Positions 18,800 through 28,475 of a stretch of DNA of 64,000 bases are shown piece after piece. Position 1 is the stretch's first letter. Every line of letters starts with the position of its first letter. This DNA comes from an uncultured Porphyromonadaceae bacterium (GTDB taxonomy: Bacteria; Bacteroidota; Bacteroidia; Bacteroidales; Muribaculaceae). Both the position numbers and the translations under genes were made by a program. Under the pieces are notes generated by a model. That model searched no databases. It had not been told where the DNA came from and was given only the letters and a program-made list of their open reading frames with translations. The stretch spans positions 1 to 64,000 of the forward strand of contig CAMWTJ010000001.1 in assembly GCA_947177185.1 (NCBI GenBank). The letters run 5' to 3'.

Positions 18800-20056
18800 T
18801 CAGAGAAACTCGGCCACTACATAGAAGCTGCCGCCGAGAAAAATCTCCGATGCGCCCGTCAGGCGTGCGGCGTCCACTCCTTCGCGCACCGAGCCGAAAG
18901 CCTGCGCATGCAGGCCGCGCAGGCGCATCTTGGCGGCCAGGTCGGCCGCCGGTATGGCGCGGGGGGTAGGGGCTGCCACGCAGTGATAGCGCACCGACGC
19001 AGGCAGCATGCCTATGATACTGTCCACATCCTTGTCGGCGCAGAAGCCCACCACGGCCACGCATGCGCCCTCGCTGCCCTTGCGGGCGAGATAGCGCGAC
19101 GTGTATTCCCACGCTGCAGCATTATGGCCGCAGTCGCAGAGCACCCCCTCGTGGCGCTCCCAGCGCCCGCGCAGCGTCCGCCCCACAGCCGCCAGGCCCT
19201 CGCTCACGGCGCGGTCGGTGATGGCCATGCCTCGCGCTCTGAGCATATCGGCGGCGCACACCACCGTGCGCACGTTGGCCCGCTGATAGTCGCCGCGCAG
19301 ACACGTGCCGAACGCGCCGAACGGCGACTCGGCCACCTCGACGCGTCCCTCGGCGTCCGTGCGCACGGCTATGTCGCCGCGGTCCTCGGCATACACCGCC
19401 GCCGTGTGCATCTCGGCGGCCCTGGCGTCGAACACCGCGCGCACCTCGGCGCAGGCCTCGCCCACCGCCACGGGCACGCCTTCTTTTATTATGCCGGCCT
19501 TTTCGGCGGCTATCTCGGCCGGAGTGTCGCCCAGCAGATCGGTGTGGTCGAGCGATATGTTGGTTATCACGCACAACTCGGGGCTCACTATGTTGGTGCT
19601 GTCGAGCCGTCCGCCGAGGCCGGTTTCCACCACGGCCACATCCACGCCCTCGCGCCTGAAGTGCTCGAAAGCCATCACCGTGGAGAGCTCGAAAAACGAT
19701 GCGTGCACGTCCTTCAGCCCCATGGCCCGGTAGCGCTCCGTAAAGTCACACACCGCAGCCTTCTCTATCATGCGCCCGTCCACGAGTATGCGCTCGCGGA
19801 AATCGCTGATGTGCGGCGAGGTGTAAAGGCCCGTGCGCATCCCTGCCGCCTGCAGTATGGCCGCCAGCGAGTGGCTCGTCGTGCCCTTGCCGTTGGTGCC
19901 GGCCACGTGTATGCACCGCAGGTCGCGCTCGGGGTGTCCGAACGCTTCGCTCAGGGCCAGCACGTTGCGCAGGCCGGGTTTGTAGGCTGTGGCCCCGCTG
20001 CGCTCAAACACCGGGTGCTGGGCAAATATATACTGTGTGCTCTCTTCGTACGTCAT
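18800..20056 (-). CDS. folC: Bifunctional folylpolyglutamate/dihydrofolate synthase
   Basis: Cytosolic Mur-ligase-fold enzyme that adds glutamate to folates, 418 residues from the ATG at 20056. It has the P-loop HVAGTNGKGTTSH, the segment YTSPHISDFRERI, the ATP/Mg motif ETGLGGRLDSTNIV, a DHTDLLG loop with the adjacent GIIKEGVP, and the C-terminal DCGHNAAAW motif. It is two bases downstream of a chromate-transporter gene, so it is probably third in that operon. The longer open frame upstream crosses the transporter and is not coding. Confidence 0.95.
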   Translation of the reverse strand: MTYEESTQYIFAQHPVFERSGATAYKPGLRNVLALSEAFGHPERDLRCIHVAGTNGKGTTSHSLAAILQAAGMRTGLYTSPHISDFRERILVDGRMIEKAAVCDFTERYRAMGLKDVHASFFELSTVMAFEHFRREGVDVAVVETGLGGRLDSTNIVSPELCVITNISLDHTDLLGDTPAEIAAEKAGIIKEGVPVAVGEACAEVRAVFDARAAEMHTAAVYAEDRGDIAVRTDAEGRVEVAESPFGAFGTCLRGDYQRANVRTVVCAADMLRARGMAITDRAVSEGLAAVGRTLRGRWERHEGVLCDCGHNAAAWEYTSRYLARKGSEGACVAVVGFCADKDVDSIIGMLPASVRYHCVAAPTPRAIPAADLAAKMRLRGLHAQAFGSVREGVDAARLTGASEIFLGGSFYVVAEFL

Positions 20057-20058
20057 TT

Positions 20059-20622
20059 TCAGAAAATCAGCCACCCGGCCACCCCGGATGCTATTATTAT
20101 AAGTATAGGATGCACTTTCGTCAGCAGGTTCACGGCCAGCGCCGCCGCTGCCAGCGCCACGCTTATGGCTATCTCCTTGTCGGTGGAGCCGAAATTCGAC
20201 TCGTTCATCAGCAGCAGCGCGGCCGATGCTATCAGGCCCACCACCACCGGGCGCAGCCCCGCGAACATGCCCGTTATAAGCTCGCTGTCGCGGTGCCGGC
20301 GTATGTAGTGGCTCGCGTAGCGCACCAGTATAAACGACGGCAGCACCACCACTATCGTGCACAGCAGCGACCCCGCTATGCCCCACAGCGGCGAGTCGTA
20401 GCCATGGCTCATCGGAGCGGCGTAGCCTATGTAGGTGGCCGAATTTATGCCTATCGGGCCGGGCGTCATCTGCGACACGGCCACGATATCCGTAAAGGCC
20501 TTCTCGCTTATCCAGCCGGGGGTCACTATTTCGTTCTCAATCAGCGCCAGCATCGCATAGCCGCCGCCGAAGCCGAAGAATCCTATCTTCAGATAGCTCC
20601 ATATAAGACGCAGATATATCAT
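20059..20622 (-). CDS. Chromate transporter, second half (ChrA family)
   Basis: Inner-membrane protein of 187 residues, one of two short ChrA (CHR) proteins encoded in tandem. The family motif is LKIGFFGFGGGYAML near the N-terminus, followed by SQMTPGPIGINSATYIG and several hydrophobic helices. Long bacterial ChrA proteins carry both halves in one chain; Bacteroidota often encode them separately and the two presumably pair. The substrate is assumed to be chromate or another oxyanion from the family name only. The start overlaps the upstream half by four bases (ATGA). Confidence 0.9.
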   Translation of the reverse strand: MIYLRLIWSYLKIGFFGFGGGYAMLALIENEIVTPGWISEKAFTDIVAVSQMTPGPIGINSATYIGYAAPMSHGYDSPLWGIAGSLLCTIVVVLPSFILVRYASHYIRRHRDSELITGMFAGLRPVVVGLIASAALLLMNESNFGSTDKEIAISVALAAAALAVNLLTKVHPILIIIASGVAGWLIF

Positions 20623-21218
20623 TTCGCATCCCCCTCCTTTCCTTCGGTCAGGGCGCGGCGGCTGCGGTGCGTGAGCCACCAGCCGCCCAGCGCGCCTGCC
20701 GTTATGTAAAGTATGGGGTTGGACACCACGGGCCATTTCGACCATATGGCCAGAGCCACCACCGCCGGAATCCACAGCGTGCGCAGGCCCATGCCGGCCG
20801 CGCGCGCCGACGTTATCACCGGCGTCACTATCAGGGCCACCACCACAGGCCGTATGCCCTTGAATATGGCCGTAAGCGTCGCGCTCGACGTTATCATCTC
20901 CGGCGTCAGAAAAATCGCTATGCCGAGTATTATGCAGAAGCACGGCAATATCGTGCCGACGGCGGCCGCCACACTGCCGCGAAGCCCGCGCAGCTTGTCG
21001 CCGGTCACCACGGCCATGTTCACGGCCAGTATCCCGGGCAGCGACTGGGCCACAGCCAGCAGGTCGAGAAACTCCGTGCGCTCTATCCACTTGTGTTTGT
21101 CCACAATCTCGCGTTCTATAAGGCTTATCATCGCCCAGCCGCCGCCGAACGTGAAGCCCCCGATTTTAAAAAACGACAGGAACAGCTGAAACAGAATATT
21201 GTTTTTAGTCATCATCAT
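20619..21218 (-). CDS. Chromate transporter, first half (ChrA family)
   Basis: Inner-membrane protein of 199 residues. The motif FKIGGFTFGGGWAMISLIE opens the chain, followed by AVAQSLPGILAVNMAVVTG and further membrane helices; the tail is charged and short. It is the first gene of a unit with the second ChrA half and folC, with its own promoter box 13 bases upstream. The two halves show clear similarity, as expected from an internal duplication of the CHR domain. Confidence 0.9.
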   Translation of the reverse strand: MMMTKNNILFQLFLSFFKIGGFTFGGGWAMISLIEREIVDKHKWIERTEFLDLLAVAQSLPGILAVNMAVVTGDKLRGLRGSVAAAVGTILPCFCIILGIAIFLTPEMITSSATLTAIFKGIRPVVVALIVTPVITSARAAGMGLRTLWIPAVVALAIWSKWPVVSNPILYITAGALGGWWLTHRSRRALTEGKEGDAK

Positions 21219-21231
21219 CTTTTTTACGGCG

Positions 21232-21239
21232 CAAAATTA
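21232..21239 (-). promoter_or_regulatory. -7 promoter box for the chrA-folC unit
   Basis: The minus strand reads TAATTTTG, matching TAnnTTTG, 13 bases upstream of the first ChrA start. Confidence 0.65.
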
Positions 21240-21500
21240 CAACAATTTGTCTGTATTCTGAAAAAATATGGACCCATACGCCACCCGCGGCCTCGCGGCG
21301 GCACTCTCCGGCGCGGCAGCCGTGTATAGAATCGCGTCGGGGCGCGGCGTAAGGCGGGTGCGTCAGGCGCCGTCGTTGCGACTTGATATACAGGTGGTTG
21401 TCGGCGCCTGTCGGCTTCATGTGCTCCGCCCGATAAAAATTTTACCATCTTTCTGTTCTTACGCTGCGAAAAAGAGGATAGGGCGCCCGTCCGCCGTGTG
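21240..21500. other. Intergenic stretch with an inverted repeat, no gene assigned
   Basis: This divergent gap lies between two outward-facing -7 boxes. It contains a 9-base perfect inverted repeat (21364-21372 with 21402-21410) with a small internal hairpin (GTCG TTG CGAC, starting at 21372). No convincing ORF, terminator or RNA gene was identified, though the GC-rich part is folded enough that an unannotated RNA cannot be excluded. Confidence 0.3.
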
Positions 21501-21508
21501 TAATTTTG
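21501..21508 (+). promoter_or_regulatory. -7 promoter box for the small Cys-rich ORF
   Basis: TAATTTTG matches TAnnTTTG and lies 51 bases upstream of the ATG at 21560. Confidence 0.5.
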
Positions 21509-21559
21509 CAGCGTATGCAACCCGCCACACAACATCAACCCACCCAACTCAACAGCACT

Positions 21560-21898
21560 ATGAACACCCCTTACCTCATCATCGTCTGCACCGACGCTCC
21601 GTTCGACATCGAAATAGAAATCGACATCATCTCTCCCGCTCCACACGTATGCTTGTGCCCGCACTGCCCCGCTTGCCGCCTGTGCCGCATGCGCCTTCGC
21701 TCCGCCGTATACCTGCCCGACGCGTGTACCCCGGTATACATCGCCCGCGTCATGGAGGCCCGCGGCAGCGCCGCAGCCACGCGCCGCGCAGTCGCCGCAT
21801 GCGCGCGGGAGCGCTTCCGTGCCGCCTGCCCCCCGCGCGGTCCTCCCGCCGCGCAGCTGCATCCGCGATGGCCCTGCGCTGCGAGGATACATTTTTAA
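21560..21898 (+). CDS. Small cysteine-rich protein, unknown function
   Basis: Predicted 112-residue protein. The N-terminus (about 1-26) is hydrophobic and acidic, with DIEIEIDI. It is followed by a compact cysteine cluster CLCPHCPACRLC (about residues 33-44) that could bind metal. The rest is Ala/Arg-rich with further scattered cysteines. Codon choice (many atc, gac, ctc, gcc) resembles the neighbouring genes, and a -7 box lies upstream. No family was recognised. The Arg/Ala-rich second half could be random GC-rich sequence, so the reading frame may be real only in part or not at all. Confidence 0.45.
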   Translation: MNTPYLIIVCTDAPFDIEIEIDIISPAPHVCLCPHCPACRLCRMRLRSAVYLPDACTPVYIARVMEARGSAAATRRAVAACARERFRAACPPRGPPAAQLHPRWPCAARIHF

Positions 21899-22051
21899 TT
21901 AATAAGTCTTACCCAAAAAAACACCTCTCAACCCCCAACTCTCTACCACAAAAACAGTATCCTCGCCGCCATCGCACCATAACCTTACGAAAATTATGAT
22001 TGCATAAAAGAAAAACCATACAAAAATACACGCTAATTCAAAAATAATCAG

Positions 22052-22059
22052 TATCTTTG
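22052..22059 (+). promoter_or_regulatory. -7 promoter box for thrS-infC-rpmI-rplT
   Basis: TATCTTTG matches TAnnTTTG, 68 bases upstream of the thrS ATG, in an AT-rich region that contrasts with the flanking genes. The roughly 60-base leader shows no T-box or other recognised riboswitch. Confidence 0.7.
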
Positions 22060-22127
22060 CGCGTGATTTTTGGCCGATTTGCGCACATGGTGCGGCAAGC
22101 GGTTGATTTTTAACGCTTTAAACGAAT

Positions 22128-24068
22128 ATGATTAACATTACGTTTCCCGATAATAGCGTGAAGGCTTTCGAAGCCGGTGTTACACCGCTGCAGGTGGCTG
22201 AATCGCTCAGCTCCCAGCTCGCGCGCGACGTGCTTGCCGCTACCGTCAACGGCGAGCAGTGGGACATCAACCGCCCCATCAATGCCGACGCTTCCATACG
22301 GCTCTTCAAGTGGGACGACCCCGAAGGCAAGCACGCCTTTTGGCACTCGTCGGCCCACCTCCTCGCCGAAGCCCTCCGGCAGCTCTTCCCCGGAGTCAAG
22401 TTCGGCATCGGCCCGGCCGTGGAAAGCGGGTTCTACTACGATATCGACCCCAACGGCCACAACATCACCGCAGCCGATTTTCCCGCCATCGAAAAGAAGA
22501 TGCTTGAGCTCGCACGCACCAAGCATCCCATCGTGCGTGCCGAAATCTCCAAGGCCGACGCGCTGACCATGTTCGGCGAACGCGGCGAAGAATACAAATG
22601 CGAACTCATCAGCGAGCTCGAGGACGGCAACATCACCACCTACACACAAGGCGATTTCACCGACCTCTGCCGCGGTCCGCACCTCCCCAACACATCCGCC
22701 ATCAAGGCTGTCAAAATCACATCGCTCGCCGGAGCATACTGGCGCGGCGACGCTTCGCGCCATCAGCTCGTGCGCGTCTATGGCATCACATTCCCCAAGC
22801 AGAAGATGCTCGACGAATACAACGCACTCATGGAAGAAGCCAAAAAGCGCGACCACCGCAAGCTCGGAAAAGAAATGGAACTCTTCGCGTTCTCGCAGAA
22901 CGTGGGCGCCGGACTCCCCCTGTGGCTCCCCAAAGGCGCTGCCCTGCGCGACCGCCTCGAGCAGTTCCTCCGCAAGATACAGCGCAACTACGGCTATCAG
23001 CAGGTCATCACGCCTCATATCGGCAACAAGATGCTCTACGTCACCTCCGGCCACTACGCCAAGTATGGCAAGGACTCCTTCCAGCCCATACACACTCCCG
23101 AGGAAGGCGAAGAGTACCTGCTCAAGCCTATGAACTGCCCCCACCACTGCGAGATATACCGCACCTTCCCGCGCTCCTACCGCGACCTGCCGCTGCGACT
23201 CGCCGAATTCGGCACCGTATATCGCTACGAGCAGAGCGGCGAGCTCCACGGACTCACACGCGTGCGCGGTTTCACGCAGGACGACGCACACATCTTCTGC
23301 GCACCCGAGCAGATTAAAGACGAGTTCCTCAAGGTGATGGACATCATTTTCTTCATCTTCAAGGCCCTCAAATTCGAAAATTTCGAAGCGCAGATATCGC
23401 TCCGCGATCCTGCCAACAAAGAAAAATACATCGGTAGCGACGAAAACTGGCACCTTGCCGAGCAGGCCATCATCGAAGCCTGCGAGGAAAAAGGCCTCAA
23501 CGCACGCAAGGAGCTCGGCGAAGCCGCTTTCTACGGCCCCAAACTCGACTTCATGGTCAAGGATGCCATAGGCCGACGCTGGCAGCTCGGAACCATACAG
23601 GTCGACTACAACCTCCCCGAACGCTTCCAGCTCGAATACACCGGCGCCGACAATCAGAAGCACCGCCCCGTAATGATTCATCGCGCGCCCTTCGGCTCCA
23701 TGGAACGCTTCGTGGCTGTGCTGCTCGAGCACACCGCCGGACACCTCCCCCTGTGGCTCGCGCCCGAACAGGTGGCCATACTGCCCATCAGCGAGAAGTT
23801 CAACGACTATGCCCACACCGTCGCAAAGCAGCTTGAAGCAGCCGACATACGCGCCACAGTCGACGACCGAAACGAAAAAATCGGACGCAAAATTCGCGAC
23901 AACCAGCTCCGCCGCATGCCTTATATGCTCATTGTAGGCGAAAAAGAGCAGGAAAATGGCGAAGTTTCCGTAAGAAAATCGGGCGAAGGCGACCTCGGTT
24001 CGATGAAAATTGCTACCTTTGCAGAAAATTTGGCTCGCGAAGTCGAAGAAATGACAAAACAACAATAA
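22128..24068 (+). CDS. thrS: Threonine--tRNA ligase
   Basis: Class II synthetase charging tRNA-Thr, 646 residues, full length. Domains in order: TGS (1-60), editing domain with HSSAH (73-77) and a later Cys-Arg-Gly-Pro-His segment (181-185), catalytic core with the zinc-ligand region [10 protein letters not shown] (Cys337), motif 2 [20 protein letters not shown], motif 3 [11 protein letters not shown], and an anticodon-binding domain at the C-terminus. It heads the classic thrS-infC-rpmI-rplT operon, with infC starting 9 bases after its stop. Confidence 0.98.
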   Translation: MINITFPDNSVKAFEAGVTPLQVAESLSSQLARDVLAATVNGEQWDINRPINADASIRLFKWDDPEGKHAFWHSSAHLLAEALRQLFPGVKFGIGPAVESGFYYDIDPNGHNITAADFPAIEKKMLELARTKHPIVRAEISKADALTMFGERGEEYKCELISELEDGNITTYTQGDFTDLCRGPHLPNTSAIKAVKITSLAGAYWRGDASRHQLVRVYGITFPKQKMLDEYNALMEEAKKRDHRKLGKEMELFAFSQNVGAGLPLWLPKGAALRDRLEQFLRKIQRNYGYQQVITPHIGNKMLYVTSGHYAKYGKDSFQPIHTPEEGEEYLLKPMNCPHHCEIYRTFPRSYRDLPLRLAEFGTVYRYEQSGELHGLTRVRGFTQDDAHIFCAPEQIKDEFLKVMDIIFFIFKALKFENFEAQISLRDPANKEKYIGSDENWHLAEQAIIEACEEKGLNARKELGEAAFYGPKLDFMVKDAIGRRWQLGTIQVDYNLPERFQLEYTGADNQKHRPVMIHRAPFGSMERFVAVLLEHTAGHLPLWLAPEQVAILPISEKFNDYAHTVAKQLEAADIRATVDDRNEKIGRKIRDNQLRRMPYMLIVGEKEQENGEVSVRKSGEGDLGSMKIATFAENLAREVEEMTKQQ

Positions 24069-24077
24069 AACCCCTGA

Positions 24078-24680
24078 ATGGAGAAAAAACCTTATCGCCC
24101 CGCCCCGCGCCCCGCAGCGCCCAAACGTCCTGCCAACGGTCCGCGAGGCCCGCGTCGTCCGCCGGAACGAAACGCCTATCCCAACAATATCAACGAGTTC
24201 ATCCGCGCACGTGAGGTGAGGCTCGTAGGCGACAACGTCACCCCCGGAATATACTCCATACAGGAGGCACAGAAGATAGCCGACGAGCTCGAACTCGACC
24301 TCGTGGAGATTTCCTCGCAGGTCGAACCGCCCGTGTGCAAGGTGCTCGACTACCAGAAATATCTCTACCAGCAGAAGAAAAAAGCCAAGGAAATCAAAGC
24401 CAAGGCCACCAAGGTAGTAGTCAAGGAAATACGTTTCGGACCTCAGACCGACGACCACGACTACAATTTCAAGCTCAAGCACGCCGTCGGTTTCCTCCAG
24501 GAAGGCGCCAAGGTCAAGGCCTACGTCTTCTTCAAAGGACGCTCGATTCTCTTCAAGGAGCAGGGTGAAGTGCTGCTGCTGCGCTTCGCCAACGACCTCG
24601 AGGAATACGGCAAGGTGGAGCAGATGCCCCAGCTCGAAGGCAAGCGCATGATCATCATGCTCACGCCCAAAAAGAAATAA
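24078..24680 (+). CDS. infC: Translation initiation factor IF-3
   Basis: Binds the 30S subunit and checks the start codon, 200 residues. A Pro/Arg/Ala-rich N-terminal extension of about 30 residues precedes the conserved core ([15 protein letters not shown]...GIYSIQEA). The linker is lysine-rich and the C-terminal domain contains [20 protein letters not shown]. The extension is longer than in E. coli IF-3, as is usual in Bacteroidota. infC often uses a rare start codon in proteobacteria; here it is ATG, so that autoregulation is not evident. Confidence 0.97.
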   Translation: MEKKPYRPAPRPAAPKRPANGPRGPRRPPERNAYPNNINEFIRAREVRLVGDNVTPGIYSIQEAQKIADELELDLVEISSQVEPPVCKVLDYQKYLYQQKKKAKEIKAKATKVVVKEIRFGPQTDDHDYNFKLKHAVGFLQEGAKVKAYVFFKGRSILFKEQGEVLLLRFANDLEEYGKVEQMPQLEGKRMIIMLTPKKK

Positions 24681-24789
24681 CCCGGCACACAGAGCATCCG
24701 CAGCCACCGCATCAACACAGAATGGTCTTCGCGGCCGCGAGCCGGCCGCACGCATCCATACATGAATTAACTAACATAAAGTACAAAAA

Positions 24790-24987
24790 ATGCCCAAGAT
24801 TAAAACTAACTCCGGTGCCAAAAAGAGGTTCGCCCTTACCGGATCAGGAAAAATCAAACGTAAACACGCTTTCAAAAGCCACATCTTGACCAAGAAGACC
24901 AAGAAGCAGAAACGCAACCTCACACACTTCGGTGTGATAGCTCGCGTGGACGAAAGCAACGTAAAGGAGCTGCTCGGCCTTAAGTAA
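24790..24987 (+). CDS. rpmI: 50S ribosomal protein L35
   Basis: Ribosomal protein of 65 residues, basic, with the family pattern [14 protein letters not shown] and [19 protein letters not shown]. It lies 109 bases after infC in the same operon. The spacer has no obvious promoter box or hairpin. Confidence 0.97.
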   Translation: MPKIKTNSGAKKRFALTGSGKIKRKHAFKSHILTKKTKKQKRNLTHFGVIARVDESNVKELLGLK

Positions 24988-25110
24988 GTGCCGTAGCCAT
25001 CCATGCTTACTTTGATTAAGTAATTCGTGATTTTTTAATTCTTTCTATCAACCGAGTGGACGGCACAAAAGAGCATCAACAGCCGCCGGCACTCAAAATC
25101 ATTAAAGAAC

Positions 25111-25461
25111 ATGCCAAGATCAGTAAACCACGTCGCTTCGCGTGCACGTCGTAAAAAAGTCCTCAAACTCACACGCGGCTATTTCGGTTGCCGCCGCAAC
25201 GTCTGGACCGTTGCCAAAAACACCTGGGAAAAAGGTCTGACCTACGCCTATCGCGACCGCAAGGACAAAAAGCGCAATTTCCGTGCTCTCTGGATTCAGC
25301 GTATCAACGCAGCTGCCCGTATGTACGGCCTCAGCTACTCCAAGCTCATGGGACTCATCCACAAGGCAGGCATCGAAATCAACCGCAAAGTCCTCGCCGA
25401 CCTCGCTCTCAACAACCCTGAAGCTTTCAAGGCTGTTGTCGACAAAGTGAAAAACGCTTAA
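25111..25461 (+). CDS. rplT: 50S ribosomal protein L20
   Basis: Early-assembling 23S rRNA-binding protein, 116 residues. It begins [19 protein letters not shown] and contains [15 protein letters not shown] and [11 protein letters not shown]. It lies 123 bases after rpmI and ends the operon, with a strong terminator 24 bases past its stop. L20 is a known autoregulator of this operon in other bacteria; no control structure was identified here. Confidence 0.97.
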   Translation: MPRSVNHVASRARRKKVLKLTRGYFGCRRNVWTVAKNTWEKGLTYAYRDRKDKKRNFRALWIQRINAAARMYGLSYSKLMGLIHKAGIEINRKVLADLALNNPEAFKAVVDKVKNA

Positions 25462-25485
25462 GCGAACGCGCGAAACAACAAACAG

Positions 25486-25523
25486 AGAGGTGTCACTCCC
25501 GCACGGGAGCTGACACCTCTTTG
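25486..25523 (+). terminator. Terminator of the ribosomal operon
   Basis: A 10-base perfect stem (25486-25495 with 25511-25520) continues, past a single bulged base, into a 5-base stem (25496-25500 with 25505-25509). The 3' side ends in a short T run that also forms the -33 element of the next promoter. Confidence 0.85.
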
Positions 25524-25550
25524 CCGTTTCATACTTATTGTGTATATTTG
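25520..25550 (+). promoter_or_regulatory. Promoter (-33/-7) for the GH3 gene
   Basis: TTTG (25520-25523) and TATATTTG (25543-25550) are separated by 19 bases, an ideal Bacteroidota promoter. The -33 element overlaps the foot of the preceding terminator. The leader to the ATG at 25636 would be about 80 bases. Confidence 0.8.
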
Positions 25551-25635
25551 CGTTGCAATAGCCCGTTCCCCACCCCCAAAGCAAAATTACCCCCGATTTA
25601 ACAAATATTAAAACACAAACCACATCTCAATACCT

Positions 25636-27960
25636 ATGCGATTACACCGTTTCATAGCGGCATTGCCCGCTCTGGCCGCGTTCGCCGCCGCAGATGCTGC
25701 CACGCCGGCCATACCGCGCGACGAGGCCATCGAAGCCAAAGTACAGAAAACCCTCGCACGCATGACCCTCGACGAGAAAATCGGACAAATGACCGAAATG
25801 ACGCTCGACATCTGCGGCTCGTTCGACGACGAAGGCAACTTCATTGTCGACGAAAAACGCCTCGACGAAATTATAGGCAAATACAAGGTTGGCTCCATAC
25901 TCAACGCCCCCGGCACCACCGCGCAGACGCCGCAGGCATGGGAGCGCATCATCGGCGCCATACAGCGCAAGAGCATGGCCACTATGGGCATACCCTGCAT
26001 CTACGGCCTCGACCAGAACCACGGCACCACATACACCGTGGGAGGAACGCTCTTCCCGCAGAACATCAACGTGGCAGCCACCTTCGACACCGGGCTCGCA
26101 CGCCGCGCCGGCGAAATCACGGCCTACGAAACGCGCGCCAGTGCCACACCCTGGACATACTCGCCCACACTCGACCTCGGACGCGACCCGCGCTGGCCGC
26201 GCATGTGGGAGAATTTCGGCGAGGACGCCCTTATGAACGCCGAAATGGGGGCCGCCATGGTGCGCGGATTCCAGGGCGACGACCCCAACCACATAGGCCC
26301 CGACCACATAGCCGCATGCCTCAAGCACTACATGGGCTACGGCGCGCCCTTCAGCGGCAAAGACCGCACGCCGGCCATAATATCGGCCTCCGACCTGCGC
26401 GAAAAGCATTTCGCGCCATACCTCGCCGCAGCGCGTGCAGGTGCCCTGAGCGTGATGGTCAACAGCGCTTCCGTCAACGGTGTGCCCGTGCACGCAAGCC
26501 ACGAGCTGCTCACGGAATGGCTCAAGGAAGGACTCGACTGGGACGGCATGATAGTCACCGACTGGGCCGACATCAACAATCTCTACACGCGCGAGCGCAT
26601 CGCCGCCGACAAGAAAGACGCCATACGCATCGCCATCAACGCCGGCATCGACATGGCCATGGAGCCCTACAGCCTCGACTACTGCACGCTGCTCAAAGAA
26701 CTCGTCGAGGAAGGCAAAGTGCCCATGAGCCGCATCGACGACGCCACAGCCCGCGTGCTGCGCATGAAATACCGCCTCGGGCTCTTTGACCGCCCCATGA
26801 CCGTTATAGCCGAATATCCCGAATTCGCATCGCCCGAACACGCCGCAGCCGCGCTGCAGGCCGCCGAGGAGTCGATGGTGCTCCTCAAGAACGAAGACGC
26901 CACCCTGCCTCTGGCCAAAGGCACGAAAATACTCCTCACAGGCCCCAACGCCGACACCATGCGCGGCCTCGACGGCGGATGGAGCTACAGCTGGCAGGGA
27001 CACATCGCCGACGATTTCGCAGCCTCCTACAACACCATTCTCGAGGCCATGCAACATAAGTTCGGCAGCGCCGACATCATTTACGAGCCCGGAGTGGTCT
27101 ACGACGACCACGGCAACTGGCAGCAGGAGGACGCCTCCGGCATCGACAAGGCCGTGGCCGCCGCCGGAGCCGCCGACGTGATTGTGGCATGCATAGGCGA
27201 GAACTCCTACTGCGAAACGCCCGGCAACATCTCCGACCTCAATATCTCGCGAAATCAGCTCGAACTCGTGCGCCGCCTCGAGGCCACGGGCAAGCCCGTG
27301 GTGGTGGTGCTCAACGAGGGACGCCCCCGCATCATAGCCGACATCGTGCCCGATGCCAAAGCCGTGGTCGACATCATGCTCCCCGGCAACTACGGCGGCG
27401 ACGCGCTCGCCAATCTCCTCGCCGGCGACGCCAATTTCAGCGGTAAGCTGCCCTTCACATACCCCAAGGAAATCAACTCGCTCAGCACCTACGACTATAA
27501 GGTGAGCGAGGAAGTGGACAAAATGGAAGGCAACTACGACTACAACGCCGTCGTATCCGTGCAGTGGGCCTTCGGCTACGGACTGAGCTACACCACCTTC
27601 GCCTACAGCAACCTGCGTGTCGACAAAGCCGAATTCGGCCCCTACGACACCATTACGGTGAGCGTCGATGTCACCAACACGGGCAAGCGCGCCGGCAAGG
27701 AAAGCGTGCTGCTCTTCAGCAGCGACAAAGTGGCGTCGCTCGTGCCCGACAGCCGCCGCCTGCGCGCGTTCGAAAAAATAGAACTCGCGCCCGGACAGAC
27801 ACGCACCGTCACCTTCACGCTGCCCGCCTCCGAACTCGCTTTCGTGGGCGCCGACGGCAAGTGGGTGCTCGAGCAGGGCGAATTCCGCCTGCAGGCCGGC
27901 ACGGAAGCCGTCGACGTGGTGTGCACCGCCACACGCCGCTGGGACACACCCAACCGCTGA
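25636..27960 (+). CDS. bglX: Glycoside hydrolase family 3 beta-glucosidase
   Basis: Exported beta-glucosidase of 774 residues, cutting terminal beta-linked glucose or related sugars from oligosaccharides. A signal peptide (about 1-21) leads into the GH3 N-terminal barrel with KHYMGYG and the catalytic nucleophile Asp309 in [10 protein letters not shown]. The GH3 C-terminal sandwich (about 400-620) and a fibronectin III-like domain (about 660-760) follow. It probably acts in the periplasm. There is no SusCD pair or regulator nearby, so it is not part of a classical polysaccharide utilisation locus. The exact substrate and the gene symbol are by family similarity. Confidence 0.92.
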   Translation: MRLHRFIAALPALAAFAAADAATPAIPRDEAIEAKVQKTLARMTLDEKIGQMTEMTLDICGSFDDEGNFIVDEKRLDEIIGKYKVGSILNAPGTTAQTPQAWERIIGAIQRKSMATMGIPCIYGLDQNHGTTYTVGGTLFPQNINVAATFDTGLARRAGEITAYETRASATPWTYSPTLDLGRDPRWPRMWENFGEDALMNAEMGAAMVRGFQGDDPNHIGPDHIAACLKHYMGYGAPFSGKDRTPAIISASDLREKHFAPYLAAARAGALSVMVNSASVNGVPVHASHELLTEWLKEGLDWDGMIVTDWADINNLYTRERIAADKKDAIRIAINAGIDMAMEPYSLDYCTLLKELVEEGKVPMSRIDDATARVLRMKYRLGLFDRPMTVIAEYPEFASPEHAAAALQAAEESMVLLKNEDATLPLAKGTKILLTGPNADTMRGLDGGWSYSWQGHIADDFAASYNTILEAMQHKFGSADIIYEPGVVYDDHGNWQQEDASGIDKAVAAAGAADVIVACIGENSYCETPGNISDLNISRNQLELVRRLEATGKPVVVVLNEGRPRIIADIVPDAKAVVDIMLPGNYGGDALANLLAGDANFSGKLPFTYPKEINSLSTYDYKVSEEVDKMEGNYDYNAVVSVQWAFGYGLSYTTFAYSNLRVDKAEFGPYDTITVSVDVTNTGKRAGKESVLLFSSDKVASLVPDSRRLRAFEKIELAPGQTRTVTFTLPASELAFVGADGKWVLEQGEFRLQAGTEAVDVVCTATRRWDTPNR

Positions 27961-27983
27961 CGCGTGCACTCCGCCACACGCCA

Positions 27984-28027
27984 CAAAGCCGCCATACGCG
28001 CCCCTCGCGGGCCGTATGGCGGCTTTG
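27984..28027. terminator. Bidirectional terminator between GH3 and yjbR
   Basis: A perfect 15-base stem (27984-27998 with 28013-28027) with a 14-base loop sits between the convergent genes. The arms end in CAAAG/CTTTG, so U runs are short, but stem stability is very high. Confidence 0.8.
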
Positions 28028-28049
28028 CCGTGTGTTGTGGCCGGCGTGG

Positions 28050-28415
28050 CTATTCGTCGGGCAGGGCAGGGAGCTCGCGGCGCAGCTTCAGCGGCAGCTT
28101 GTGCGCCACCTCCGAGTAGCTGTGGCGGATAAGCTCGCGTATGACCTCGTCGGAAAGGCGTCCGTCGAGCCGCAGCTGGTTCCAGTACTTTTTGTTCCAG
28201 TGCCATGCGGGCAGCACATCGTCGGGATAGCGCTCGCGCAGCTCCACGGCGCGGTCGGGATCGCACTTCACCACAAAATACGTGTTGTCGGCAAGCCCTA
28301 TGCATGCGAAAATGCGGTTGCACACGCGCAGCAGCAGATAGTCGTCGCCGAAAGCCATGTCCTCGGTGGCAAGCGGCAGAGTCAGGCAGTATTCCCTTAC
28401 AGATTCTATATTCAT
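28050..28415 (-). CDS. MmcQ/YjbR family protein
   Basis: Small cytosolic protein of 121 residues in the MmcQ/YjbR (CyaY-like fold) family. Family marks are the N-terminal REYCLTLPLATEDMAFGDDYL, the central FVVKCDPDRAVELRERY, the WNKKYWNQLRLDG segment, and a C-terminal helix with EVIRELIRHSY. These proteins are thought to bind DNA, but the biochemical role is not settled. The ATG lies only 4 bases from a -7 promoter box, suggesting a leaderless mRNA. It converges with the GH3 gene. Confidence 0.9.
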   Translation of the reverse strand: MNIESVREYCLTLPLATEDMAFGDDYLLLRVCNRIFACIGLADNTYFVVKCDPDRAVELRERYPDDVLPAWHWNKKYWNQLRLDGRLSDEVIRELIRHSYSEVAHKLPLKLRRELPALPDE

Positions 28416-28419
28416 GCCG

Positions 28420-28427
28420 CAAATATA
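28420..28427 (-). promoter_or_regulatory. -7 promoter box for yjbR
   Basis: The minus strand reads TATATTTG followed by only CGGC and then the ATG. Transcription would begin at or just before the start codon. Confidence 0.7.
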
Positions 28428-28475
28428 CTAATTATTTCCCATCTGCCCGCCGCATATCCCGCCGGCCCTGCCTCG

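Noticed and set aside
22060-22127. T-box or other riboswitch upstream of thrS
   Set aside because: The leader is only about 60 bases, has no T-box sequence and no antiterminator/terminator pair.
22110-24755. Minus-strand open frame of 881 codons opposite thrS and infC
   Set aside because: It mirrors two highly conserved genes and has no recognisable domain; it is a composition artefact.
27961-28049. Small gene between the GH3 and YjbR genes
   Set aside because: The space is filled by a 15-base-stem terminator and has no supported frame.
25642-28422. Minus-strand open frame of 926 codons opposite the GH3 gene
   Set aside because: Same reason: shadow of a strongly biased coding gene, no start context or family.
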